NCBI RefSeq assembly: GCF_003121985.1
Contig: NZ_QEWP01000011.1
Location: 119,014-183,013, forward strand
Length of the DNA stretch: 64,000 nucleotides
DNA from: Marinilabilia rubra
Lineage (GTDB): Bacteria > Bacteroidota > Bacteroidia > Bacteroidales > Marinilabiliaceae
Direction of reading: 5' to 3'
The first letter of the stretch is position 1. Each line of letters begins with the position of its first letter. Below, one piece after another: positions 35,079 to 43,919 of the stretch. The notes beneath the pieces were generated by a model. It searched no databases, was not told where the DNA came from, and worked only from the letters and a program-made list of their open reading frames with translations. The position numbers and the translations under genes are program-made.

Positions 35079-36284
35079 ATGGCAGGTCAAAAAAAACGAG
35101 TAGTAGTAGGCCTCTCGGGAGGCGTGGATTCCAGTGTGGCTGCCCGTGTGTTGAAAGATCAGGGGTATGAAGTGATTGGATTGTTTATGAAAAACTGGCA
35201 CGACACAACAGGTGTGCTGGAGGCCGATTGCCCGTGGCTGGATGATAAATTCGATGCAGAAGCTGTTGCCCGTAAGCTGGATATTCCTTTCCACTTTGTG
35301 GACTTGAGCACTGAGTATCGTGCCCGTGTAGTCGACTATATGTTCTCGGAATATGAAAAAGGCAGAACCCCCAATCCCGATGTTTTATGCAACCGTGAGA
35401 TTAAGTTTGATGTCTTTATGGAAAAGGCATTTGAGTTGGGGGCTGATTATGTAGCTACAGGACATTATTGCCGGAAAGAGACCATTCAGACCGAAAATGG
35501 TGAAATGCACCGTTTATTGGCGGGGATTGACGGAAACAAAGACCAAAGCTACTTTCTTTGCCAGCTTTCGCAAAAACAATTGGCTAAAGCACTTTTCCCC
35601 ATTGGCGATATGGTGAAGCCTGAGGTGCGAAAAGTAGCGGGAGAGTTGAAGCTAATTACTGCTCATAAGAAAGATTCTCAGGGTATTTGTTTCGTTGGTA
35701 AGGTTGATTTGCCCGTGTTTCTGCAGCAGAAGCTGGAAGCCAAAAAAGGCCGGGTCTTTCTAGTGCCATCTGATTCCGAATTGTTTGAGCGGAAATGGGA
35801 ATTTGCAGAAAATGAGCCGTGTGATGAGGATCTGGAAATCCTTGCAAAAGCATATCCCTTTCATCCCGAATATGGAAAAAAGATAGGCGAGCATAATGGC
35901 GCACACTTCTATACCATTGGTCAGCGTAAAGGTCTTGATTTAGGTGGTTTCCCCGAACCTTTGTTCGTGATTGGAACAGATGTTGAATACAATCAGGTTT
36001 TTGTGGGGATGGGGAAAAAGCATCCCGGATTATTTCGCAAAGTTTTAAAAATAAACAACGAAGAGGTTCACTGGCTAAGGCCCGATTTGGCTATGGAAAC
36101 TGGTGAATCACGCCGACTGAAAGTGAGGATCCGTTACCGTCAGCCGCTTCAGGATGGAGTGCTTTATCAACGCAAAAATGGCTTGTTCATTGTCTTTGAT
36201 GAACCGCAACGTGGCATCACTGCCGGACAATTTGCTGCCTGGTATGAAGTCGACGAGCTAACCGGATCGGGGGTGATTTCATGA
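35079..36284 (+). CDS. mnmA: tRNA-specific 2-thiouridylase
   Basis: This 401-residue enzyme thiolates U34 of Glu, Gln and Lys tRNAs. It has the PP-loop GLSGGVDSSVAARVL for ATP, catalytic Cys in NPDVLCNREIKF and the second Cys in DSQGICFVGK. It is about 30 residues longer than E. coli MnmA because of an acidic insertion near 225-265 (SDSELFERKWEFAENEPCDEDLE). The stop overlaps the start of the next gene (ATGA), so the AlaX-like protein is translationally coupled to it. Confidence 0.95.
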   Translation: MAGQKKRVVVGLSGGVDSSVAARVLKDQGYEVIGLFMKNWHDTTGVLEADCPWLDDKFDAEAVARKLDIPFHFVDLSTEYRARVVDYMFSEYEKGRTPNPDVLCNREIKFDVFMEKAFELGADYVATGHYCRKETIQTENGEMHRLLAGIDGNKDQSYFLCQLSQKQLAKALFPIGDMVKPEVRKVAGELKLITAHKKDSQGICFVGKVDLPVFLQQKLEAKKGRVFLVPSDSELFERKWEFAENEPCDEDLEILAKAYPFHPEYGKKIGEHNGAHFYTIGQRKGLDLGGFPEPLFVIGTDVEYNQVFVGMGKKHPGLFRKVLKINNEEVHWLRPDLAMETGESRRLKVRIRYRQPLQDGVLYQRKNGLFIVFDEPQRGITAGQFAAWYEVDELTGSGVIS

Positions 36285-36718
36285 AAAGATATGACCCGCA
36301 TATGCATACCGCCGAGCATGTTTTGAATCAGACCATGGTTCAGATGTTTGGGATTGAGCGGTCCTTTTCTAATCATCTGGAGCGAAAGAAGTCGAAATGT
36401 GATTATGAATTTAACCGGGCGTTATCCCCGGAGGAGGAAAAAGCCATTTCAGATTCTGTAAATGAGCAACTTCAACGCCATTTGCCGGTAGAAGAACACT
36501 GGTTGAGTAAAGAGGAAGCCGAAAAACGTTATAATCTGGGAAAATTACCGGATGATGCGGAAGATAATATTCGTATTGTGACAATTGGTGATTATGACGC
36601 CTGTCCCTGCATCGGGGAACACGTATCAAACACCTCTGAAGTGGGGGAGTTTGTTCTCGGTTCTACTTCTAATGAAGAGGGAGTGTTGAGATTGCGGTTT
36701 AAGTTAAAGCGGCCTTGA
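36281..36718 (+). CDS. AlaX-like tRNA-editing domain protein
   Basis: This 145-residue protein is a stand-alone tRNA SAD (second additional domain): HTAEH near residue 10 and ACPCIGEHVSNTSEVG near 108 give the His/His/Cys/His zinc site of AlaRS/ThrRS editing domains. Related free-standing proteins hydrolyse mischarged tRNA. Which tRNA it edits is unknown. It overlaps the mnmA stop by four bases, linking tRNA thiolation and proofreading in one transcript. Confidence 0.85.
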   Translation: MKRYDPHMHTAEHVLNQTMVQMFGIERSFSNHLERKKSKCDYEFNRALSPEEEKAISDSVNEQLQRHLPVEEHWLSKEEAEKRYNLGKLPDDAEDNIRIVTIGDYDACPCIGEHVSNTSEVGEFVLGSTSNEEGVLRLRFKLKRP

Positions 36719-36750
36719 TTGTTTATGGCCGAAGAAGGCGGTTTTCAAGG

Positions 36751-37010
36751 TGAGGTTAGAAGTTAGATGCTGGAAGCTGGAAGTTAGAAGTTAGATGCTG
36801 GAAACTGAAATCCAGAGGTTAGATACTGGAATCCAGATACTTGAAATAAAGATTGAATTAATAATATCGTAGGTGAGAACCTCCAGCATCTAACCTCCAA
36901 CCTCTAACCTCTAACCTCCAGCATCTAACCTCTAACCTCTACCCTCCAACCTCTAACATCTAAACTCTAGCATCTAACCTCTAACCTCTACCCCCAGCAT
37001 CCAACCCCGA
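36751..37010. repeat. Inverted minisatellite of GTTAGATGCTGG / CCAGCATCTAAC units
   Basis: The left arm (36751-36836) is built of degenerate units such as GAAGTTAGATGCTGGAA; the right arm (36881-37010) has many units of CCTCTAACCTCCAGCATCTAA, the reverse complement. Together they can fold into a large hairpin between the convergent AlaX-like and osmC genes. No coding potential. Confidence 0.75.
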
Positions 37011-37033
37011 GTATTTGGCATTCTGTATCTTTC

Positions 37034-37492
37034 TTAGTTAGAAGACACCCCAAGCGTTTTCTCAACTGCCACCTTTATAGGCGTGATATTGGCAAGGTTA
37101 TCATTAACAGGACAACGGGCTTCTACCTCTTCCACCCACTTGTCAAGTTGCTCTTGTGTTGCAGTAGTCTGGGGTTTTAATTTTAATCGAATTTCCTGGT
37201 AACCGGCACGCTGATCGGTAGGTTTTCCAAATAATTTGTCGGGATCCAGATCGCCTTCCAGCTCAATCTCCAGTTTTTGAAGCTCAATACCCTGCTCTTT
37301 TGCAACCAGGTGGCCCATTACATTTAAGCAACCGGCATAACCGGCCAGGATGTATTCAACCGGATTGGGACCATGATCTGTTCCGCCCAGATTCGCCGGT
37401 TCATCAATTACAATCTCGAAATTGCGCGCTTTGGCTACGAATTTAGTCGGACTCTCATTCTGTCCCGAAAGGGAAAATGTTACTTTTGGCAT
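37034..37492 (-). CDS. osmC: OsmC-family peroxidase-like protein
   Basis: This 152-residue protein has the OsmC/Ohr fold with the two conserved redox cysteines, GYAGCLNVMG (near 56) and EARCPVNDN (near 126). Such thiol enzymes reduce organic hydroperoxides, although this YhfA-like subgroup may have other substrates. The gene is preceded by a leader peptide ORF (37581-37688) and an intrinsic terminator ending 24 bases before its start, which suggests control by transcription attenuation in response to Met or Cys supply. The symbol is a family label. Confidence 0.88.
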   Translation of the reverse strand: MPKVTFSLSGQNESPTKFVAKARNFEIVIDEPANLGGTDHGPNPVEYILAGYAGCLNVMGHLVAKEQGIELQKLEIELEGDLDPDKLFGKPTDQRAGYQEIRLKLKPQTTATQEQLDKWVEEVEARCPVNDNLANITPIKVAVEKTLGVSSN

Positions 37493-37515
37493 AAATAAAT
37501 AATTAAAGTTTTAAT

Positions 37516-37547
37516 AAAAAAAAGGCCCTCCCTGTTTGGAAGAGCCT
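37516..37547 (-). terminator. Attenuator terminator in the osmC leader
   Basis: On the minus strand AGGCTCTTCC (37547-37538) pairs over 10 bp with GGGAGGGCCT (37532-37523), two pairs being G-U, around loop AAACA, and is followed by eight T (to 37516). It stands between the leader peptide and osmC. Its 5' arm also contains CTCTTCC, complementary to GGAAGAG within codons 29-31 of the leader peptide (37602-37596), which gives an alternative antiterminator pairing. Confidence 0.75.
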
Positions 37548-37580
37548 CTTGTTGGGTAATAAACTGATTGTTATGGTCAA

Positions 37581-37688
37581 TTAAAACACCGTAATCTCTT
37601 CCGCATAATGCATGCCTGTACACATACACATCATCATTTTACGACGACGGATGGTGTTGGTTGCAGATGCGAAAGTGATATTATTCAT
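37581..37688 (-). CDS. Met/Cys-rich leader peptide, 35 residues
   Basis: ATG at 37688 opens a 35-codon frame ending TAA at 37583-37581. The product begins MNNITFASATNTIRRRK, followed by MMMCMC (codons 18-23) and ends HYAEEITVF. A run of Met and Cys codons placed before a terminator and a downstream gene is typical of leader peptides that sense aminoacyl-tRNA supply by ribosome stalling. Codons 29-31 can pair with the terminator's 5' arm, and a ribosome stalled at 18-23 would leave them free. It is unlikely to have a function as a protein. Confidence 0.65.
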   Translation of the reverse strand: MNNITFASATNTIRRRKMMMCMCTGMHYAEEITVF

Positions 37689-37769
37689 AATTGTGTCTTT
37701 TGCTGATGCAAATCTATATATTTAATTTCTAAAACCAAGAGTTGTAGGTCTTAAATTGTTTTAAAAGTA

Positions 37770-38267
37770 ATGAGGAAAATAGGGTTACTGTCTGATACAC
37801 ATGGGTTTTTGGATCCCAGGTTTTTTGATCTTTTTTCGGAGGTGGATGAAATATGGCATGCCGGGGATATTGGTAACGGAAATGTTTTGACTGACCTGGA
37901 AACATTTAAGCCTTGCCGTGCTGTTTTTGGCAACATTGATGACTGGGAATTAAGAACCCGGCTTACAGAGCATCAGCGTTTTGAATGTGAAGGTCTGAGG
38001 GTGTGGATGACCCATATCGGCGGGTATCCGGGAAAGTATTCACCGACAGTTAAAAATGGTCTTTTTCAAAATCCCCCGGGGCTTTTCATATCCGGTCACA
38101 GTCATATACTGAAAGTAATGTTCGATAAAAATATTGGTTGCCTGCACATTAATCCCGGTGCCGCTGGTCGTTCGGGATTTCACCAGATGAGAACCGCCGT
38201 TCGCTTTGCCATTGATAATGGCGAAGTAAAAGACCTTGAGGTAATTGAGCTGGGCAAGAGAGGGTAG
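37770..38267 (+). CDS. YfcE/MJ0936-type metallophosphoesterase
   Basis: This 165-residue protein has the binuclear metal-site motifs of calcineurin-like phosphodiesterases: LLSDTHG (DxH), HAGDIGN (GD), VFGNIDDWE (GN), THIGGYPGK and the C-terminal SGHSHI (GHTH-like). Relatives hydrolyse phosphodiesters in vitro; the physiological substrate is unknown. It is transcribed divergently from the osmC leader. Confidence 0.9.
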   Translation: MRKIGLLSDTHGFLDPRFFDLFSEVDEIWHAGDIGNGNVLTDLETFKPCRAVFGNIDDWELRTRLTEHQRFECEGLRVWMTHIGGYPGKYSPTVKNGLFQNPPGLFISGHSHILKVMFDKNIGCLHINPGAAGRSGFHQMRTAVRFAIDNGEVKDLEVIELGKRG

Positions 38268-38765
38268 GGGATTATAGTTTTTAGTGATAGTCAATTGTGG
38301 TTAGTTGCAAGGATTGAAGGTAGAAAAATATTCCTTTGTGCTGTGTTTCTCGTTGGTTTTTGAAATCAGCAGAACGGCGGTAGAGTGGTAGTAGAAAGAA
38401 TAATTTTAAGAATTAAAATAAGCTGCGGAGCTGCGTTCGAGGCAAGTTTTATACCGCCCCTTCGCGGCTTCTGTCTCCTTCAATACGGTTTTTATTTCCC
38501 TTCATTTACCGCTGCGCGAATAGGAGCAATGCAGGAAAGATCGATTTTATCAGCTGCAGAATTTCCCCCATTATTAAACAAAATTTTTTGCGAATCATTG
38601 AAGGGAAATTTGTGATATCTAAGCAATATAAATTTCATCTATATCATATAGATAAATAAACAGGTAAAAAGATACCTAAATAATTGGTGCGGGAGGTTTG
38701 TTTTGTAATTTTGTGAAGAGAGATAATTGAAAACTCTAATTGTAGAAAACTAAAAACTTATATTT
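38268..38765. promoter_or_regulatory. ahpC upstream region with promoter
   Basis: TTGG (38684-38687), 18 bases, TAATTTTG (38706-38713) form a plausible promoter for ahpC. Further upstream a GC-richer patch (38420-38530) and an inverted pair TTTCCCTTCATT (about 38506) / AATCATTGAAGGGAAAT (about 38594) are present but not assigned. No gene is seen. Confidence 0.45.
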
Positions 38766-39398
38766 ATGTCTGTATTAGTTGGAAAAAAAGCTCCTGAATT
38801 CTCAGCACCTGCTGTAGTGAATGGTGGAGAAATTGTAGAAAACTTTTCACTTAAACAATACGAGGGTGAAAAATATGTTGTGTTTTTCTTTTACCCCGCA
38901 GATTTTACTTTTGTTTGCCCCACTGAGATTGTAGCCATGCAGGAGAAGCTGGCTGAGTTCGAAAGTCGCGACGTAGCAGTGGTCGGTGTTTCTACCGACC
39001 AGCAGTTCAGTCATTGGAAATGGCTTCAGACTCCCAAAAACGAAGGCGGTATCAAAGGTGTTAAGTTCCCCTTAGTTGCCGACAGCGCCATGACAATCTC
39101 TGAAAACTACGATGTTTTGGCCGGTGAATGGGATTACGATGAGGAAGGTAAGGCTGTATTTAATGGAAACCCACAAGCTTACCGTGGTTTGTTCCTTATC
39201 GATAAAGAAGGCGTTGTTCGTCACCAGGTGGTAAATGATATGCCTCTTGGGCGTAGCGTTGATGAGGTATTGAGAATGGTAGATGCACTCCAGTTCTTTG
39301 AAGCCAACGGAGAGGTTTGTCCTGCCAACTGGCAAAAAGGAGAACAGGCATTGAATCCTACTCAGGAAGGTATTGCCAGCTATCTCGGAAACAACTAG
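38766..39398 (+). CDS. ahpC: Alkyl hydroperoxide reductase subunit C (2-Cys peroxiredoxin)
   Basis: This 210-residue peroxiredoxin reduces H2O2 and organic peroxides. The peroxidatic Cys is in FTFVCPTEI (about 57) and the resolving Cys in GEVCPANW (about 178). The lengthened C-terminus with GEQALNPTQEGIASYLGNN is typical of the AhpC group. No ahpF follows; the trxB product at 13692 through thioredoxin is one possible electron source. Codon use is strongly biased. It ends at a clear terminator. Confidence 0.95.
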   Translation: MSVLVGKKAPEFSAPAVVNGGEIVENFSLKQYEGEKYVVFFFYPADFTFVCPTEIVAMQEKLAEFESRDVAVVGVSTDQQFSHWKWLQTPKNEGGIKGVKFPLVADSAMTISENYDVLAGEWDYDEEGKAVFNGNPQAYRGLFLIDKEGVVRHQVVNDMPLGRSVDEVLRMVDALQFFEANGEVCPANWQKGEQALNPTQEGIASYLGNN

Positions 39399-39431
39399 AT
39401 ACCACTTAATTTTCGGATTACATAGCTTTTT

Positions 39432-39464
39432 AGGTCGTTCCATTTCGGGACGGCCTTTTTTTGT
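39432..39464 (+). terminator. Terminator of ahpC
   Basis: AGGTCGTTCC (39432-39441) pairs with GGGACGGCCT (39447-39456) around a 5-base loop and is followed by seven T. Confidence 0.85.
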
Positions 39465-39525
39465 GTGAATGGAGAGAGGGTAGAAAGGTGGAATGGTGAA
39501 ACGGTAAGAGGGCATGGTTCAGCCA

Positions 39526-39640
39526 GTGTTCAGAAACGGGCTGAAGGCCCGGTTGAAATCAGCCCGGGGCAACATCGCGGGAAAGAGTGAGCATGGAAAT
39601 TAAGGCGCCCTGTAAAGGCAGGTAGCGAGGGTGATCAGTG
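39526..39640. repeat. REP-like palindromic repeat, diverged copy
   Basis: The block has CGGGCTGAAGGCCCGGTTGA, then an AAATCAGCCCGGGGC palindrome and GCGCCCTGTAAAGGCAG. The same order recurs inside both 523-bp repeats (from 39950 and 43394) and, more diverged, at 40318-40426. Such blocks occur as dispersed extragenic palindromes in Bacteroidota. Confidence 0.6.
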
Positions 39641-39780
39641 GTCAGTAATCAGTTTAATGCTTTTCATAATAAGTCGATTGTTGGGGGGATAGGGATTTTA
39701 TAGGCCACGTGGATATCTAAAAATCTTAGATCTAACAATCTAATGTCTTCCGGGGGGAATGGAGAGAGGGTAGAAAGGTG

Positions 39781-40303
39781 GGATGGTGAAACGGTGAAAT
39801 GGTTAGAGGGTGGAATATTGCTGATTGTTACATCGTTTGTCCAGACCTGGAAGTTTTGAAAAGCTAAGGGTATCTAATAATCTTACATCTGATAATCTAA
39901 TGTCTTCCGGGGGGGTGAAAGCCTTGGGCACAGGGAAGCCAGTGTTCAGAAACGGGCTGAAGGCCCGGTTGAAATCAGCCCGGGGCAACGTTCCGGGAAA
40001 GAGTGAGCATAGAAATTATGGCGCCCTGCAAGGGCAGATAGAGAGGGGGGCGGTGGTTAATGATCACTGTTTATTGCTATTGAAAATTATCCCGTACCTA
40101 CGGCACTTGTTTCCTTTAATGAGGTAATTTTCTACCGATATTACGTCCCTCCGGGACTTTGGTTGTGAGGGTGAAATCTGGTGGCCTGGATATGGTTGTA
40201 ATGGTTATTTGATTTAAGGCCCGTTAGGGCTGAGATGTCGGTAGAACAAAATTTCGAAAAAATAGGTTTGAGTCCCGTTAGGGATGGGATAAGGGCATGG
40301 AGC
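39781..40303. repeat. 523-bp direct repeat, copy 1
   Basis: This stretch is identical by eye to 43225-43747 (constant offset 3444). It contains a REP-like block (from 39950) and a palindromic unit bounded by TTCTACCGATATTACG (from 40129) and GAGATGTCGGTAGAA (to 40247). Frames inside it (such as 39825-40127) are not credible genes. The neighbouring 40318-40426 has another REP-like palindrome; 40440-40792 shows nothing recognised beyond the upstream region of the next gene. Confidence 0.85.
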
Positions 40304-40792
40304 CTGGAGCATAGGGGAAAAAGGGCCAACGGCCCGAAATCAGAAAGCCCGGGGTAAAGCCCCGGGAATGAAAATACCAGTGGTATTAAGAGCCCTGAAT
40401 GGGCGAGATATAAGAGTAGTACAGAGCCCACATGATTATAGTAGTCGTGAGTATCTAACCATCTTTTCCATTCCTGGCTGAAGAACTAAAGAGGTTTTGT
40501 AAGTGTCTTTTTATACAATTTTGTTAAAAACTGTTTCATTAAGTATAGTGTTTAATCTGAATTATGTTTGTTTATAGCAGTTGCATTGGCTTATTGGCTG
40601 CTTTAGTGCCGGATATTTCACTAGTATAATGAAACTTAATAATACCTTAAAAAATTCAAATGGTCATTTAATATGTTTTTTTGATTTTTATTTTTTGGTA
40701 GCTTTAGATAAAGGGAACACGAACTAAAAGTCAGTTTAGTAAACTGATTTTCTCTCTTCTTTCATTGTTAAACCCTCCTAAAGCACTTTACC

Positions 40793-43132
40793 ATGCGAAC
40801 AAAGGATCTTTTTACAAAAGCAGCTATTTTGTTAATTATTTTGTCTGGTTGCTTCATTACTTCTGCCAAAGCACAGGACAAAAACGCTTCTCCCTATTTC
40901 GTTGTTTTATCCGGTGCTGACGAAAAAGCCAGTCTGCCACTGAAATCGACTGATGTTGATGTCGATATTTCCGGTGTTATTGCTGATGTAACGGTTAATC
41001 AGACTTACGTCAATGCTGGTGAGTCTGTTATCGAGGCCATTTATGTTTTTCCCGCTTCCACCCGGGCAGCAGTTTATAAAATGGAAATGAAAGTGGGTGA
41101 CCGTATCATTATGGCCAAAATTGAAGAGAAAAAGAAAGCCCGCAAAAAGTATGAAGAGGCTAAGAAGGAAGGGAAAACTGCTTCTTTGCTCGAAGAAAAA
41201 CGGCCCAATGTTTTTAAAATGAATGTGGCCAACATTGTCCCCGGCGCCACCGTTGAGGTAAAAATGTCCTATACCGAATTACTGGTGCCTTCCGACAAAG
41301 TCTATGAATTTGTTTACCCCACAGTGGTTGGTCCCCGTTACGTGAGCAAAGGAGAAATGGCGGAGGAACAAACCGAAAATTGGACAGAGAATCCTTACCT
41401 GAAAGAGGGGGAGAAGCCAACTTCCACCCTTGATATTGGTATTAGCTTAAATACGGGACTGCCTATTCAGGATATTCGGTGCGAAACCCACAAAAACAAA
41501 ATTGAATATCAGGAAAAATCTTCTGCCACCGTGGCTATGGAAGAACCCGACGGCGGTAATCGCGACTTTGTAATGCAATACCGACTGGCAGGTAATCAGA
41601 TTGAAACCGGGGTGTTGCTGTACGATAATCCGGATGGTGAAAAATTCTTTGTGGCCATGATGCAGCCTCCCGCCCGGGTTGAACCTGAGAATATCCCGGC
41701 CCGGGAATATGTTTTTATTGTTGATGTTTCAGGCTCCATGCATGGATTTCCGTTGGACGTCTCGAAAAAATTGATGAAAAACCTTCTCGGTGGATTACGC
41801 GATAAGGATCTTTTCAATATCGTTTTCTTTGCAGGCGGCTCATACATTTATAAAGAAAATTCCATCTCTGCCACAAAAGAGAATATTGAGAATGCTATGA
41901 GTTTTGTTGACAACCAGAATGGGGGTGGTGGAACTGAACTCATAAATGCCCTTCAGAGTGCCATGGGATTAAACCAAATGGGAAATTATGCCAGGTCCTT
42001 TGTGATTCTGACCGATGGTTATGTTTCTGTAGAAGACCAGACTTTCGATTATATTCGAAATAATCTTGGGAAGGCCAACTTCTTTTCTTTTGGAATAGGT
42101 TCGGGAGTAAATCGTCACTTAATTGAAGGAATGGCCCATGTGGGATATGGAGAACCTTTTGTGGCGATGGATGAAAAAGAGGCTGTGAAACAGGCAAAGA
42201 AATTTGAAAAATACATTTCTCAACCTGTGCTGACAGGCATTGATTACAGCTTTGAAGGGTTTAATGCTTATGATGTTATACCGGAATTTATTCCTGACTT
42301 ATTTGGCCAAAGACCCATTATCATCTCGGGAAAATACCGCGGAAAGCCATCAGGAACTCTGAAAGTCACCGGAACAGCCGGGGCAAGTGAAATCTCAAAG
42401 AATCTTAATATTCAGGCTGATGATCATGAGAATAAGGCTTTGAAATATTTGTGGGCCCGCGAAAAGGTGCGTTTATTAGGTGACTATGCTTCTTTAGATA
42501 GTTATCGTTATGGTTCGTCAGAGAAAAGGGAGGCCTTAAAAGAGGAAATTACCAACCTTGGATTGAAATACAACCTTCTTACAAAGTATACTTCATTTAT
42601 AGCAGTCGATTCGGTTATATCTAACAAAGGAGGCGAGCAAAAAACTGTCAAACAACCTAATCCTTTGCCTGATGGAGTTAGTAACAATGCTGTAGATGGA
42701 GAATCCAAAATGGTACTTAATGTTTCAGAATCGGATGTTACCAGTAGTGGAGTAATTAATTTTAGCTCTGTTTCAGCGCAAGAGGAAGTGGAAGAAGCTC
42801 TTGTCTTTTTTATTGTCGAAGATATGGCTGAGTTTCCAGGAGGGGATGCAGCCCTGAAAAAGTATCTTTCCGAACATCTTAAATATCCTAAGGAAGCTAA
42901 AGAGAAGGGCATTGAAGGGCGGGTTTATGTACTTTTTATAATTGATAAAGAAGGAAATGTTACTAATGTGAAAATTGCTCGTGGAGTTTCCCCTTCGCTT
43001 GATGCAGAAGCTATCAGGGTTGTGAAATCAATGCCAAAATGGAAACCCGGAAGACTGCGGGGGAAAGCTGTTCCGGTGACTTTTACGGTACCTGTTAATT
43101 TTGAACTGGATGATGATGATAAAAGTGAATAA
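40793..43132 (+). CDS. VIT-VWA protein with C-terminal TonB domain
   Basis: This 779-residue exported protein has a signal peptide (cleaved near AKAQ), a VIT domain (about 40-170: DVDISGVIADVTVNQTYVN), a von Willebrand A domain (about 295-480) with an intact MIDAS site (DVSGSMHG, GGGGTEL, LTDGY), a beta-rich region, and a TonB C-terminal domain (about 685-770: GIEGRVYVLFIIDKEG, then AEAIRVVKSMPKWKPG). VIT-VWA pairs bind partner proteins through metal; the TonB domain contacts TonB boxes of receptors. There is no N-terminal TonB membrane anchor. The gene lies between identical 523-bp repeats. Confidence 0.88.
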   Translation: MRTKDLFTKAAILLIILSGCFITSAKAQDKNASPYFVVLSGADEKASLPLKSTDVDVDISGVIADVTVNQTYVNAGESVIEAIYVFPASTRAAVYKMEMKVGDRIIMAKIEEKKKARKKYEEAKKEGKTASLLEEKRPNVFKMNVANIVPGATVEVKMSYTELLVPSDKVYEFVYPTVVGPRYVSKGEMAEEQTENWTENPYLKEGEKPTSTLDIGISLNTGLPIQDIRCETHKNKIEYQEKSSATVAMEEPDGGNRDFVMQYRLAGNQIETGVLLYDNPDGEKFFVAMMQPPARVEPENIPAREYVFIVDVSGSMHGFPLDVSKKLMKNLLGGLRDKDLFNIVFFAGGSYIYKENSISATKENIENAMSFVDNQNGGGGTELINALQSAMGLNQMGNYARSFVILTDGYVSVEDQTFDYIRNNLGKANFFSFGIGSGVNRHLIEGMAHVGYGEPFVAMDEKEAVKQAKKFEKYISQPVLTGIDYSFEGFNAYDVIPEFIPDLFGQRPIIISGKYRGKPSGTLKVTGTAGASEISKNLNIQADDHENKALKYLWAREKVRLLGDYASLDSYRYGSSEKREALKEEITNLGLKYNLLTKYTSFIAVDSVISNKGGEQKTVKQPNPLPDGVSNNAVDGESKMVLNVSESDVTSSGVINFSSVSAQEEVEEALVFFIVEDMAEFPGGDAALKKYLSEHLKYPKEAKEKGIEGRVYVLFIIDKEGNVTNVKIARGVSPSLDAEAIRVVKSMPKWKPGRLRGKAVPVTFTVPVNFELDDDDKSE

Positions 43133-43173
43133 AACTAATTGAAGCTTTTTTGAAGGAGTGGAATATAAAATGG

Positions 43174-43203
43174 CCCGGCGTGCACTTGCATGCCGGGTTT
43201 TTT
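43174..43203 (+). terminator. Terminator of the VIT-VWA gene
   Basis: CCCGGCGTGC and GCATGCCGGG form a stem around ACTT, followed by six T. Confidence 0.85.
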
Positions 43204-43224
43204 GTTGGGAAGGGGAGAAGGGCA

Positions 43225-43747
43225 GGATGGTGAAACGGTGAAATGGTTAGAGGGTGGAATATTGCTGATTGTTACATCGTTTGTCCAGACCTGGAAGTTT
43301 TGAAAAGCTAAGGGTATCTAATAATCTTACATCTGATAATCTAATGTCTTCCGGGGGGGTGAAAGCCTTGGGCACAGGGAAGCCAGTGTTCAGAAACGGG
43401 CTGAAGGCCCGGTTGAAATCAGCCCGGGGCAACGTTCCGGGAAAGAGTGAGCATAGAAATTATGGCGCCCTGCAAGGGCAGATAGAGAGGGGGGCGGTGG
43501 TTAATGATCACTGTTTATTGCTATTGAAAATTATCCCGTACCTACGGCACTTGTTTCCTTTAATGAGGTAATTTTCTACCGATATTACGTCCCTCCGGGA
43601 CTTTGGTTGTGAGGGTGAAATCTGGTGGCCTGGATATGGTTGTAATGGTTATTTGATTTAAGGCCCGTTAGGGCTGAGATGTCGGTAGAACAAAATTTCG
43701 AAAAAATAGGTTTGAGTCCCGTTAGGGATGGGATAAGGGCATGGAGC
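43225..43747. repeat. 523-bp direct repeat, copy 2
   Basis: Identical to 39781-40303, including REP-like and TTCTACCGATATTACG-bounded palindromes. The perfect identity over non-coding sequence points to recent duplication or gene conversion. Confidence 0.85.
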
Positions 43748-43919
43748 TTGAGTTAATAATCGGTAATAAGTGGTCAGTATTCAGTAATCGGTTTAATGGT
43801 GTTCATAATAAATCGATTTGCGTAGGCTGCGGATTTTCGTGATGTTCTGGATATCTAAAAATCTTAAATCAAATAATCTAACGTCTCCCTGAGGCAGTGC
43901 GGATATAAAAAGGGATAGA

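Noticed and set aside
39825..40127. 100-codon ORF found twice (also 43269-43571)
   Set aside because: It lies wholly inside the non-coding 523-bp repeat, crosses REP-like palindromes and has no protein-like composition; it is duplicated only because the DNA is.
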